From Tetranychus cinnabarinus (Eukaryota; Arthropoda; Arachnida; Trombidiformes; Tetranychidae): 64,000 nucleotides of DNA. Positions 48,677 to 60,085 of the stretch are shown one piece after another. Every line of letters starts with the position of its first letter. The stretch's first letter is position 1. The stretch is taken from the NCBI GenBank assembly GCA_022266195.1, contig WHVY01000002.1:635001-699000 (forward strand), written 5' to 3'. Made by a program: the position numbers and the translations under genes. Below the pieces are notes generated by a model. That model saw only the letters and a list, made by a program, of their open reading frames with translations. It ran no database searches and was not told where the DNA came from.

Positions 48677-48796
48677 ATGTTGTTTATTAGTGCAATTCTG
48701 TTTATTACAATCTTCAATGTAGAAAGTATTGAAGTTTTGAATAACGTTTGCTCAATTCCTAGTGATTTTAGGTTTGATTGCAATCCAGATGATCCA
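48677..48796 (+). pseudogene. GH31 first-exon fragment
   Basis: Codes for the signal peptide and the first part of the trefoil domain of the glucosidase (MLFISAILFITIFNVESIE... to CNPDDP), nearly identical to 53261-53380. It then runs into element DNA and a stop two codons later. As it stands it could encode only a 42-residue secreted peptide. Confidence 0.8.
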
Positions 48797-50624
48797 GAGC
48801 GATAAATATTTTTCTTTGGGCGTACATTCTGGACGTTGAACCTGTAAAAACAAAGATATAAGAAAAGAATCACAAAAAACAGGTAAGAAAAATTTCCTAG
48901 GTAAGTAACTTTAACAAACTACGCTTGGTCTAAAATATAGCAAACAGCACCTTGTCACGGATTTTCGTTTCCAACTTGAATCCTGCAGAACTGACCCAAA
49001 CCGTCTATTTCGGTCACATTTTTCGAATCTGAAATGGTAACCGTATATCGTTTTGTTAGTCCATCAGTACCATCTTTGCCTGCTTCATGTTATTTATTCA
49101 TCCATAAAATTATTGTTTACGATTCATGCAGAAACGCTGTTAGTGTAATCGAGGCCATCTTCAGAGTTATTCAAATTACAAGACCAGAGGAAATATATTG
49201 TTGTTCCTCTTTTTTAACTCAAAACTACAAAGAATCGGTCCATTTGCGTTAAAACCGGCAGTAGTGAATTTTAAATTAGTGTTTTTTCCTATCCATGCAA
49301 TAAACCATTAATTTGCATAAATATGGAAGAAAAATGAATAAACTATTACGATTCAATAAAGAGGAATAATCCGTCTGTATTGTTACAAATCCACAATTGG
49401 ATGACATCTCATATATCCATGTTTTGAGAGATGATGAAAAATTGGACAGAGATCCCTCAACAAGTTAATACTGACTGCGGTATGTTTACATGTCAATTCG
49501 GAGTATTATTGATGGTATCCAGTAGTATCTATATAAATGATGTACAATATACGGACGTAAGTTCTTATTCTGTACATTTATAGTAATGTATAATAATGTG
49601 TATGTGTTTAATTAGAATGATATCAAGGAGGTGAGACAATCCATTCTATGGTCACTGAGCAATTTGCGTTTGCAACTGCACAACCCCAAAGAGGGCAGAT
49701 CAAAACGAGGAATTTATTGCTGCGGTTATTGTTCATTCAAAGCAAAGATGGATAGTTGTGCGGCACATGAATCCAACAGATTCAAAAACCAGAAAAGTTA
49801 AACCAGCCTGTAAAGGAAGACGCCGCATTGAGAGGGTTGATCGACTCACAGGATTTTGTAAAGATACCGAACGAAAACCAGTTCGAATTCAACAATAAAA
49901 TACTGACAATATTAGATGGTGGATGGTTAGTTTAGTTCAGCAACATTTGTATGTTTTAACTTTCTATTTGCGCCATGATCATATTAATATGTGCAATGTG
50001 CGAGGTTTGGCAACCAGAATGCTTAACCCCGGGACACTAGTTTTGGTTGGTTTGCAAGAAGTGCCGAACCAGGTTCTCTATTCCCCTAATAGAGCCGACT
50101 GTGCTCGTGAAACGAGGCAGCCACAAATGGAGACATATCCATTAATAAATTGTGCCTGCTTGTTCGTTCGTGAACCGAACTTTTCCCATTTTTTTATTGT
50201 TTGCCTTACGATGATCCAAGGTATTCGGACTCGCGCTGGAGTAGGCTTCATAAATTGCCATAGGATTCCGAATGTGGTGGACCCAGATTTTTGGATTTAT
50301 TTAGGGGCCGCAATTAGTAGATTGAAGCACGGTGGTCCCGATGCAGACAATAATCATTACGATCCACAGCAAGAAATCGTGATAGTGGGCGATTTCAATG
50401 CTGATATCAACCGAGATATGATGGAGAACGACCATGATAGGAGTTTAGCCAAAATAATTGAAATCTTCAAATTGATTACGGTGGATGGGGCACCAAAGTA
50501 TTACCACCACAATGGAGCTCAATGGCGATATGATTATGTCATGATAATGCAAAACTTATCAATCTCATCCATTGAAGATGTGACACAAATAAAACGTGTT
50601 ATGTATTCTGTTGAACAAAGTTGA
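48797..50624 (+). mobile_element. Mobile-element remains: C48/Ulp1-like protease and EEP endonuclease
   Basis: Two domains in the same direction. First, a C48-type cysteine protease: KIIVYDSCRN (about 49110-49140, Asp region), then IPQQVNTDCGMFTCQFGVLL (49450-49510, Gln and catalytic Cys). A 50-60 bp intron-like gap (gtaagt...aattag) follows, then NDIKEVRQSILWSL; frames between are broken. Second, 49923-50624 is open for 233 codons and resembles a LINE-type endonuclease/exonuclease/phosphatase: MCNVRGL, VLVGLQEV, VIVGDFNADIN, and RYDYVM near the end. No reverse transcriptase or transposase was seen, so the element class is undecided. It sits exactly between the two copies of duplication iii. 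Confidence 0.55.
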
Positions 50625-50990
50625 ACATTTCTATTTCAACATCCATGAATCTAGTTTTTTCTCTTCTCAACATTGTTACTCTCATCAATCATTTTACATT
50701 TTGATTCTTTTCTGTGGTTTTGTCAAGGCTGTCACGAATGTTGCTGTGACTTCAGTATAGCCGCGATGTTTGGTATGACATAAAAAGATTTATACCGAGA
50801 AAAGTACGAGGGTCTAATATAAAACGTAGTCATAGTTGTGGGTGCGTCTCTTTAGTGGACCTGTGATGTGTGAAATCATGTACTATGTCAGAGTGTATGT
50901 ATACTCTGATTTTTAAAAGCAAATGCTTTATTCAAGATACGGTACAAGAAATACAAATTTTTTCAGAATTAAACTGATGAGAGTGCCAGA

Positions 50991-52235
50991 TTAATCACTG
51001 TTTACTTGGGACTCTGTTGCTTCGTTTTGCATCTCTGGAGTGGCTGGGCTTTCACGTTCAGCAGTCAAGCAAAACAAGTTACTTGCAACGAGCAATTGGC
51101 CCATTATACTGATGCCAAACCATGTACTGATCAAACTGCCACTTAAAATGAGATAATCGTGAAGAGGAAATTCTGGTTTACTCTCGATTGATGAATCAGA
51201 TTCAGATGAAACTGTGAAAAGTAATACCAGACTCTCTTCGCCTTTTGCAACATCCTCACTGGTTTTGATCATTTTGAATGAGTATTGAACTGAATTACAC
51301 ATTGGTTGAGTAACAAGAGATCGACACTGTTTATAAATTTTGAGTAAAGTACCATTGTCCGTATGGAATATGGCATTGAAGCGTATTTCACTCGTTTGCC
51401 TGTACTTTTCTAAGGAAACTGTAGTTCCAGGGAAAAGCAATCCTGTTTGATCAATCGAATTGGCGTTTAGACAATCTTCAAACGTTTGACGTCGATTATA
51501 ATCTTTGCACATTGTTTTGTAAGGAGAAGGCAATAGGTTTTCCGTGTGTTTTGTAAAGCCGATTCCATGTGAGATTTGTTTTCCTGGAGTAAGAGATGAA
51601 TAAACATAGAGACTGTCATCTTCAACCAAAGCCTTTTCCGGATAAACTAGATTCATTAACATAGCTGTTGCATTCAATTTGAAAGCAAACAAGTGATTCG
51701 CGCTATAAGTAACCACCTCAGCACGAGATAGTTTCAATGGTAGACCAGATGAGTCTAGAAATCTCAATATTAGAACTAAGGACGATGAAGAAGCTTCACT
51801 AATCAACTTGCATTTTCCAGTCGTTCGAGGGTCCTCCTTGGGTCCCGCCATAAAAATCCTTGGTATGAATATTTCAGGTGTATATGAATAATTAGCAACA
51901 TCCGATAAACGTAAATATGGACCGAAGGATTTTGAAAATAAAATAGGATTCGTTAAATGGCCATCACAATCCTTTTTAACTGAAAATTGTCTGCAAATTT
52001 GATCGAATCGGGATTTATATTTTGTTTGTAATATCACTGGATCCAACGCGAATTGATAAGGAATTTTAATTCTGATTTCAGGCAATTCGATCTCATTCGG
52101 AATGTAGTGTGTCTTTTCTTTACGAACATTGAATTCTTGAAAATTTTGAGTTAATAAATAGAATTGCCAAGCGAATATAACAATACAAATCGCTCGAATT
52201 GATATTGTCAGAGCAGATTTTGACAATAACATCAT
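50991..52235 (-). CDS. Degenerin/ENaC-like channel, copy D
   Basis: Intronless, 414 residues from the ATG at 52235 (MMLLSKSALT). An in-frame TTG seven codons earlier is not used as the start, since 414 residues matches copies B and E. TM1 is SIRAICIVIFAWQFYLLTQ; TM2 is DYLILSGSLISTWFGISI with filter-like GIS. The tail is acidic (TPEMQNEATESQVNSD). It is the intact sister of broken copy C: the two match almost residue for residue through MAGPKEDPRTTGKCK. It lies divergent to the GH31 gene with a spacer of about 1 kb. Channel assignment rests on two-TM topology plus the pore motif. Confidence 0.77.
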   Translation of the reverse strand: MMLLSKSALTISIRAICIVIFAWQFYLLTQNFQEFNVRKEKTHYIPNEIELPEIRIKIPYQFALDPVILQTKYKSRFDQICRQFSVKKDCDGHLTNPILFSKSFGPYLRLSDVANYSYTPEIFIPRIFMAGPKEDPRTTGKCKLISEASSSSLVLILRFLDSSGLPLKLSRAEVVTYSANHLFAFKLNATAMLMNLVYPEKALVEDDSLYVYSSLTPGKQISHGIGFTKHTENLLPSPYKTMCKDYNRRQTFEDCLNANSIDQTGLLFPGTTVSLEKYRQTSEIRFNAIFHTDNGTLLKIYKQCRSLVTQPMCNSVQYSFKMIKTSEDVAKGEESLVLLFTVSSESDSSIESKPEFPLHDYLILSGSLISTWFGISIMGQLLVASNLFCLTAERESPATPEMQNEATESQVNSD

Positions 52236-53260
52236 TTCGGTTTCACCTTTCGGCAAATCGTTTGAGAAAATAAGATAAATCGAAGTGAGTCGTTTGGATG
52301 AAACAAACTTTATGAGTTTCTTTTCAACTTATTACTTGAAAAGTATTGAATTTATTTCTCTTTACCATGAAACAGGAATCTATGAATTGTACCTCATTTT
52401 TCTACTTTTTCTACTTCTATAAATTCTCATCAATCATTTAACATTTTGATTGATTAACGTTCACCAGCTAAATTAAAAACGAGTCTTAAAATCGTTAAAT
52501 TAGACAAAAATCCAATAATTCTTGTGATTGACAAAGAATTGTCACATGAACAATGAATAAAATATTTTGCCTTTGATTGAAATGTCATTGATTGGAATAA
52601 TTCGATTCGATCAAAGTGACGAAAAATCATTCTATTTATCATTCTATTGAATTAAAGTTTCAAAATACATATTATTTTCAATTATAAATCAAAAAATCAA
52701 AAACTGAAAATCGTTTTCAAAAATTGAAAGCTTCGTTCGAATGTTTTGCAATATGTTTCAAATCTGTGTCAATGATTATTTTCCGTCTTGTCATCTACTT
52801 AATAACTGACTAATCTTATTACATATGCCAGCCATTGCGCTGTATTAGGCCAAAAGCTTGTTGACAAGATGATCTATTGTAATTTAATATTTTCTATTTT
52901 CAATATTCCACCGTCTGAATAAACTGCTTCAAAGGAATCAGTAAAGAAAGACGTTGAAAAAGTATTAAGCAAAGAGTTACTCTTTGGTATTATGTCATTG
53001 TTTTGTCAATTGTCTTACAGACGATTGTTTTCAATCGACTCTTGATTGTAAACAATGCAAAGCACGAGATTTTAAGTTAATTGGTATCATTGTATTGTCA
53101 ATTAAAATCAATTGTTAAACGCCATTTATGCTTCTTATCTATTCATTGTAACACTCAACTAACCGCCGTAATAAAAAAATCCAGACTAATTGTTTACAAA
53201 CGATCAATATTTTGGCACATTGCAATATGTAAACAAATTCGCGATCAAATAATCACAATT
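52236..53260. promoter_or_regulatory. Divergent spacer between ENaC D and GH31
   Basis: Contains no gene, and must hold both promoters. No clear TATA box was identified. The same spacer exists at 47621-48676. Confidence 0.35.
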
Positions 53261-56200
53261 ATGTTGTTTATTAGTGCAATTCTGTTCATCACAATCTTCA
53301 ATGTAGAAAGTATTGAAGTTTTGAATAACGTTTGCTCAATTCCTAGTGATTTTAGGTTTGATTGCAACCCAGATGATCCAAGTAACAAGGAAACGTGTGA
53401 GTCAAGGGGTTGCTGTTGGTATCCTAATAAAGGTGCGGTTTGTTTACAATCTATTTATATTGTCTTATTTACTTAAAAGTAATTACCATTGAATCTATCA
53501 AATTTTCGTTTATTAGTCAATTAATAATTAATCTGTTTCTTGTGTAGATGACAATGGATCACCAAAGTGTTTTTTCCCAACCAATTACCAAGGATATGTG
53601 ATCAAAGAGATTGAAAACAGGGAAAATGGAGTTACAGTTAGACTGACACGCAATTCCAGTTCTGGATTACCTCAGGATATATCTAATGTGAATGTAGAAG
53701 TGATTGGCCTTGACAATGAACGAGTTCGGATACGATTGGTCGACGCTGATGCTTCGAGATTTGAAGTGCCCATGCCTTTTCTCAATGTATCACAGTCAAC
53801 CATCAATTCACCTCTATACTCAATCAAAATAAACAGAGATACTGGAAACCTGCAAATCGCTCGTCAATCAACTGGAACTTCAATCTTCAATGTTGATCTA
53901 TCCAAGCTAATATATGCCAATCAGTTCATCCAATTATCGTCACTTCTTGTGAACAATTTTCTCTATGGTTTAGGAGAACATAAAGACACCTTCAGAAAGA
54001 CTATCGATGGTTGGAAAAGATATACTTTGTTTGCTGGTGGAACCAATCCCACTGAAAATATCAATTTGTATGCATCTTATCCATTTTACTTGATGATTGA
54101 ACCAGACAATCAAGCGCACGGAGTATTCTTGCTCAATAGCAATGCTATGGACATAATAACACAACCAGCTCCAGCAATAACATGGAGAACCATTGGCGGT
54201 ATCTTAGACTTTTTCATATTTCTTGGACCAACAGCACCTCAAGTCATCCGTCAAAATGTCAACTTGATTGGACGACCAGTAATGCAGCCATACTGGTCTC
54301 TTGGTTTCCATTTGTGTCGATATGATTACAAAAGTACCAACAAAACTCGGGAAACCTTTTTTAGAAATATTCAGGCTGGAATACCAATTGAGACTCAGTG
54401 GAATGACATTGACTACATGGACCGGTACAATGATTTCACTGTTGATCCAGTAAATTTTGCTGGTTTATCTGACTTTGTCAATGAGCTACATGCCATGAAG
54501 TTACACTACGTACTGATAATGGTAAGCTGTAAGTTTTAACACACCATTTCCAGAATAAATCCACTTCTCTAGTAAACACTAATAACTTATCAAATTATTC
54601 AATAGGATGCCGGTGTTAGCGGTTCAGAACCTCCTGGAAGCTATCCTCCTTTTGATGATGGCAAAAAAGACGATATATTCATCAAAAATGAGTCAGGTGA
54701 AATTTTCCTTGGTCGAGTTTGGAATTTTGAAACAACTGCATTCCCTGATTTCACAAATCCTGCAACACTAAATTATTGGACAAAACAATTTATTGACTTG
54801 AAGAACAAAGTTGATTATGATGGCGTTTGGATCGACATGAATGAGCCCTATAACTTCCACCAGATCATGTCATGTCCTAATAATAGTTATGAATATCCAC
54901 CTTATACTCCAGGAATTCAGCCTTTAAACAATAATACTATTTGTATGTCTTGTAAGCAACATGGTGGCCTTCATTACGATGTTCACAGTTTGTTTGGTTT
55001 ACTCGAAACTGTCACTACCTACGAGTAAGTTTATTCAAAATTTCAGAAAGATTAAGATCATTTAATAACACTTATTTTTGCCCATTTCTTTTTGATTGCA
55101 GGGCTGTTAAAAATATAACTGGAATTCGACCTTTCATATTGTCTCGTTCAACATTCCCATCCCAGGGTCATTATGGATCACATTGGTCTGGTGACATTCG
55201 ATCTACATGGGATTTCATGAAATATTCAATCTCAAGTAAATTGAACTTAGTCGACTCATTTTGAAATGACCTAAATCCATGATCTTTGGGTTTTTTAAAC
55301 ATTAGTTTATTAAATTCGAAAATTTAGAGATTTAGTATGGTTAATATGGAAACATCACAGAGTCTAACTTGATTTGACCATCAAAAAAGCATTCATGATT
55401 GACTGGGTTTTTGTGTTTAATCAGCTAATATATTAGATTAGCAATATGAATTCTGATTTGAATATAAAATGAACATATTCTTATTTTCAGATCATTTTTA
55501 TCTCTAAATTTAGTTTTGTCCAGGTTTATATTTGTAAGTTTTATTCACAGAATCTTAATTTCCTTTTCACTCTTTTTACAGATATGCTGGAATTTAATAT
55601 TTACGGAATTCCCATGATTGGTAGTGATATTTGTGGATTTGCTGGGAACACAACTGAACAGCTGTGTATGAGATGGTCTTCACTTGGAGCTTTTTATCCT
55701 TTCTCTCGTAATCACAATGATTTTGATACTATTGAACAAGATCCAGTTGCATTAGGACCCAAAGTTGTCGCTGCTACCAAGTATGCTGTCAATTTGCGTT
55801 ATCGTTTGCTGCCTTACCTCTACACCTTGTTTCATGAGGCACATACAAAGGGTGATACCGTAGCTCGACCTATTTTCTTCGAGTTCCCTTTGGACAATAA
55901 TACTTATTCAATTGAAACATCATTCATGTGGGGTTCTGGAATTCTCATTGTCCCAATCTTAGAGCCAGATACGAAAACTGTTAATGCCTATTTCCCTGAA
56001 GGATTTTGGTATGACTTTGAGAGTCTCAAACTATTTGTCAAAAGTACTGGTCGATATGAAAACATTACAATTGATGATGACAAAATTGGTGTGTACGCTC
56101 GAGGTGGATCAATCATTCCTGGTTACCTGGCCACAGCAATGTCTATTGCTGATTTATCAAAACTTCCAGGCTATCTCTTCATATTTCTTGACTCTTCAGG

Positions 56201-56619
56201 TCAAGCATCTGGTTCTTGGTTCTCAGATGACGGACAATCGATTGAAAACATTAAAAATGATGAATACACTTACAGTCATTGTAAAGCTGCTCTGGTAAGT
56301 ACCGAAATTATTTTGAACGACAATTTGACCATCATCGATCAAGCTTCAATCTTTCAGTTACTTTAGTCCTAATCTATTGGTTTCATTTCTCTCGTAGAAT
56401 AAAATTTCCTGCGATTATGAAAGAGTTTTTACTGTTAATAACTTTAGAATTGGTGGAATCATACTGGTTGGAGTTGATAAAAAGCCTACAAGTGTGGTAT
56501 TCAACGGAACACAAATAAATTCGTATTTCTATTCAGACGAAAATCACGCTCTAAAAATTGATTCGACAGAAATTTTTGAACGATTGCAATCATTCAATGT
56601 TGATATATTATACAAATGA
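53261..56619 (+). CDS. Trefoil/GH31 alpha-glucosidase (acid maltase-like)
   Basis: Secreted or lysosomal exo-alpha-glucosidase releasing glucose from maltose, starch or glycogen; 877 residues. Exons: 53261-53432, 53548-54521, 54606-55024, 55102-55235, 55582-56294 and 56398-56619, all phase-consistent; the first donor is the unusual gtgcgg. Signal peptide about 1-18, then a P-type trefoil domain about 25-66 (CSIPSDFRFDC, CESRGCCW), an N-terminal beta-domain, and the GH31 barrel with LLNSNAMD, GFHLCRYDY, QWNDIDYMD, nucleophile Asp459 in GVWIDMNEP, and acid/base Asp553 in GSHWSGD, then GSDICGF. The C-terminal beta-sandwich ends NVDILYK. The order matches human GAA and sucrase/maltase modules; there is no C-terminal anchor. 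In a mite it may be digestive or lysosomal. Its first exon and its two ends are copied elsewhere in the window. Confidence 0.92.
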
Positions 56620-56860
56620 GTTTGATGAATTTAGATTACTGAATATCTTTATTGATTGATCATACTTGACAAGAAAAACATTTAAATATCTTTCAGAAAC
56701 TAAAAATCGCTAAACATGGATTTCGTTTTACTGAAAAAATAACTACTAAATAGTTAACTAATTTTATAATAACAGAAATACTTTATTCAAAATGCTGTGC
56801 AAGAAATACAAACATTTTTCAAAATTAAACTGATTTATCAGAGTAGATATGCGTGAAAGA

Positions 56861-58105
56861 TTAATCACTGTTTACTTGGGATTCTGATGCCTCGTTTTGA
56901 TCCTCCGAAACGGCTGGGCTTTTACGTTCAACGGCAAAGCAAAATAAGTTACTTGCGACAAGCAATTGGCCCATTATACTGATGCCAAACCATGAACTGA
57001 TCAAACTACCACTTAAAATGATATAATCGGAAAGAGGAAATTCTGGTTTACTCTCTGTTAATGAATCAGGTTCAGATGAAACTTTGAGATGTAATACCAG
57101 ACTCTCTTCACCTTTTGAAACCTCTTCAATGGTTTTGGTCATTTTGAATGAATATTGAACTGCACTGCACATTGGTTGAGTTATAAGAGATTGACATTGC
57201 TTATAAATTTTTAGTAAAGTGCCATTATCCTCGTTGAACATTGCATTGAAGCGTATTTCACTCGTTTGCCTGTACTTTTCTAAAGAAACTGTAGTTCCAG
57301 GGAAAAGCAATCCCGTTTGTTCGATGGAATTAGCGTTTAGACAATCTTCAAACGTTTGACGTCGATTATAATGTTTGCACATTGTTTTGTAAGGAGAAGG
57401 CAATAAGTTCTCCGTGTGTTTTGTGAAACCAATTCCATGTGAAATTTGTTTTCCTGGAGTTAAAGACGAATAAGCATAAAGACTATCATCTTCAACCAAA
57501 GCCTTTTCTGGATAAATTAGATTCAATAACATAACCGTCGCATTCAATTTGACACTTATCAAGTAATTTGCATTAGAGACAATTGCTTCAGATCGTGATA
57601 CTTTCAATGGTAAACCAGACGAGTCCAGACATCTCAATATGAGAACTAAGCACCAAGAAGAAGCTTCACTAATCAATTTGCATTTTCCAGTCTTAAGAGG
57701 GTCTTCTTTTGATCCCACCATTTTAAGTCGTCGTATGAACATTTCAGGTGAATATGAATGATCAGCAATATCAGATAAACGTAAACATGGACCGAATGAT
57801 TTTGAAAATACAATGGGATTCGTTAGATGGCCATCGCATTCCTTTTTGGTTGTAAGGTGACTGCAAATTTCATCGAAATGTGATTTATATTGCGATTTTA
57901 TAATCGCAAAATCCAATGCAAATTGATACGGAATTTGAACTCTGATTTCAGGCAATTCAATCTCATTCGGAATGTATTTTTTCACTGTTGTACGAACATT
58001 GAATTCCTGAAAGTTTTGAGTCAATAAAAAGAATTGCCAAGCGAATAAAGCGGTGCAAATGGCACGAATTGAAACTGTAAGAGTAGATTTCAGACTAACG
58101 ATCAT
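56861..58105 (-). CDS. Degenerin/ENaC-like channel, copy E
   Basis: Intronless, 414 residues, convergent with the GH31 gene (241 bp between stop codons). TM1 is SIRAICTALFAWQFFLLTQ; the ectodomain differs from copies A-D mainly in the first half (LDFAIIKSQYKSHF, MFIRRLKMVGSKEDP), which defines a sub-group with F and G. TM2 is DYIILSGSLISSWFGISI, with Ser in place of Thr before Trp. The tail is acidic (SEDQNEASESQVNSD). Copy G at the right edge has almost the same C-terminal half, and its position after a GH31 copy is the same, so E and G are products of duplication iv. Confidence 0.77.
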   Translation of the reverse strand: MIVSLKSTLTVSIRAICTALFAWQFFLLTQNFQEFNVRTTVKKYIPNEIELPEIRVQIPYQFALDFAIIKSQYKSHFDEICSHLTTKKECDGHLTNPIVFSKSFGPCLRLSDIADHSYSPEMFIRRLKMVGSKEDPLKTGKCKLISEASSWCLVLILRCLDSSGLPLKVSRSEAIVSNANYLISVKLNATVMLLNLIYPEKALVEDDSLYAYSSLTPGKQISHGIGFTKHTENLLPSPYKTMCKHYNRRQTFEDCLNANSIEQTGLLFPGTTVSLEKYRQTSEIRFNAMFNEDNGTLLKIYKQCQSLITQPMCSAVQYSFKMTKTIEEVSKGEESLVLHLKVSSEPDSLTESKPEFPLSDYIILSGSLISSWFGISIMGQLLVASNLFCFAVERKSPAVSEDQNEASESQVNSD

Positions 58106-58908
58106 TTCCTCTTCTTTACGCCTTTCTTTGCAAGTTTGGCTTTAAATGATCACTTCAATGAGATTAAGCTTGTGAACTATTAATAATAGTTCACACTTAA
58201 GTCGACTTTGTTGAATCATTTAGTCGATATTTCTATGAATGAATTGGGCCATGAATGCAACTGTATTTAACTTTTTTTTCTAATCAACCTTTAACTTATC
58301 ATCAATCATTTAACACTTTGATTGATTAGTCGAATAACAAATAAACCAATAATAATTATTATTTAATGTATAATAAAATAATCATTTTGGTTTCACCTGT
58401 GTGCAAATTGTTTGAGCAAAGATGTTTTTTAAGGTTGGTCGTTTCAATAAAACAGACTTTCTGGGTTTCCATTTCAACTTTCAAATAATTAATCAATTTC
58501 TTTGTACAATGAATCAGGAATGCATGATTTGTTCCTCGTTTTATCTATTTTTTTAATTTCCTTTTTTATATTATATTAATATACAATAATATTAATACAT
58601 TGTTTATCTCTTCAGTCTGTTTACATTTTGGTTGATTAATTATTACATTAAAAATGGATCTTAAAACTGTTTAAAATTTGGCAAATTTTTGTGATTGACA
58701 AAAGAATTTTCATATTACCAGTGAATAAATGTTCTTTGATTAATTATTATTAGATGATTGTCTGTGAAATTTTCTTTGAAATGACAAAATTGGTTGAGAA
58801 TCGACTCTAACCCTTCCCTTGGAATCCACTGTTAATTCTCTAAAAAACGGTATCTCTAAATTTTCGCTATCATGTAATATTTAGTATTTGTCAGTAAGCC
58901 CTCCGAAT
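58106..58908. other. Spacer between ENaC copies E and F
   Basis: Leader DNA of copy E, then AT-rich DNA with an AT-only patch near 58560-58600. Parts resemble other ENaC upstream regions (for example the 'ggtttcacctgtgtgcaaattgtttgagc' type stretch). No gene seen. Confidence 0.45.
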
Positions 58909-59815
58909 TCATTCATTGATTATTTGGGGTTCTATTGTTTCATCCTGATGCTCCGCAACGGCTGGGCTTTTACGTTCAACAGCCAAGCAAAACAAGTTAC
59001 TTGCAACAAGCAATTGGCCCATTATACTGATGCCAAACCATGTACTGATCAAACTACCACTTAAAATGAGATAATCGTGAAGAGGAAATTCTGGTTTACT
59101 CTCTATTAGTGAATCAGGTTCAGATGAAACTTTGAGATGTAATACCAGACTCTCTTCACCTTTTGAAACCTCTTCAATGGTTTTGGTCATTTTGAATGAA
59201 TATTGAACTGCACTGCACATTGGTTGAGTTATAAGAGATTGACATTGCTTATAAATTTTTAGTAAAGTGCCATTATCCTCATTGAACATTGCATTGAAGC
59301 GTATTTCACTTGCTTTTCTGTACTTTTCTAAAGAAACTGTAGTTCCAGGGAAAAGCAATCCTGTTTTGTCAATCGAATTAGCGTTTAGACAATCTTCAAA
59401 TGTTTGACGTCGATTATATAATCTTTACACATGGTTGTGTACGGAAAAGGCAATAGATTTTCTTTGTGTTTTGTGAAACAGATTCCGTGGGAAATTTGTT
59501 TTCCTGTAGTTAGGGACGAGTAAGCATAAAGACTGTCATCTTCAACCAAAGCCTTTTCTGGATAAATTAGATTCAATAACATAGCTGTTGCATTCAATTT
59601 GAAACTAATCAAGTAATTTGCGTTAGAGACAACCGCTGCAGATCGTGATACTTTCAATGGTAAACCAGACGAGTCCAGACATCTCAATATGAGAACTAAC
59701 CACGAAGAAGAAGCTTCCATAATCAATTTGCATTTTCCAGTCTTAAGAGGGTCTTTTTTGGATCCTACCATTTTAAGTCGTCGTATGAACATTTCAGGGG
59801 CATACGAATGATTAG
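58909..59815 (-). pseudogene. Degenerin/ENaC-like channel, copy F (truncated and frameshifted)
   Basis: A member of the E/G sub-group (MFIRRLKMVGSKKDP). The N-terminal third, including TM1, is missing: similarity stops at about 59815. A 2-base 'ta' insertion near 59415 (gattatataatc against gattataatc) shifts the frame between the two halves. TM2 and the acidic tail (AEHQDETIEPQIINE) remain, and the tail is like copy B, which hints at sequence exchange between copies. Confidence 0.85.
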
Positions 59816-59834
59816 CAAAGCTTAGATATCGAAT

Positions 59835-60085
59835 CTCTTAGTTTCGCCTCAGCAAAAATTGGGAAGATAAATGAAAATTTAATTTCAACAGCAAATAAAA
59901 TTTTAATTTCAAATGGCCATTTCTCATGATTGACAAATTTATCCCAACGTTATAAAAAATCTTCAATTTCTTAGTTTCGGCACAATACAAATTGAAAAAG
60001 TAACAGGTGATTAAATTTTAGGTGAAAATAAAATTTTAATATGGAATAATCATTTCTCATATTAATAATTAGCAAATTTATCTCA
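59835..60085. repeat. Diverged tandem duplication of about 110-135 bp
   Basis: Two units share the order cttagtttcg, then aaaataaaattttaat, then atttctcat, then gacaaatttatccca or gcaaatttatctca. The second unit ends at the UGT stop codon, so the repeat forms or borders the UGT 3' UTR. Confidence 0.45.

Larger units (their letters stand above)
46011..48796. repeat. Segmental duplication iii, left copy
   Basis: Parallels 50642-53390: repeated block, ENaC gene, about 1 kb upstream spacer, and the first 120 coding bases of the GH31 glucosidase. It stops at 48796, inside the trefoil codons, where DNA of an unrelated element begins. Confidence 0.85.
50642..53390. repeat. Segmental duplication iii, right copy
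   Basis: Counterpart of 46011-48796, with the intact ENaC copy D and continuing into the intact GH31 gene. Confidence 0.85.

Noticed and set aside
55984..56298. 104-codon frame inside the GH31 gene, repeated at 62394
   Set aside because: Shadow frame of the glucosidase; present twice only because the gene is duplicated.
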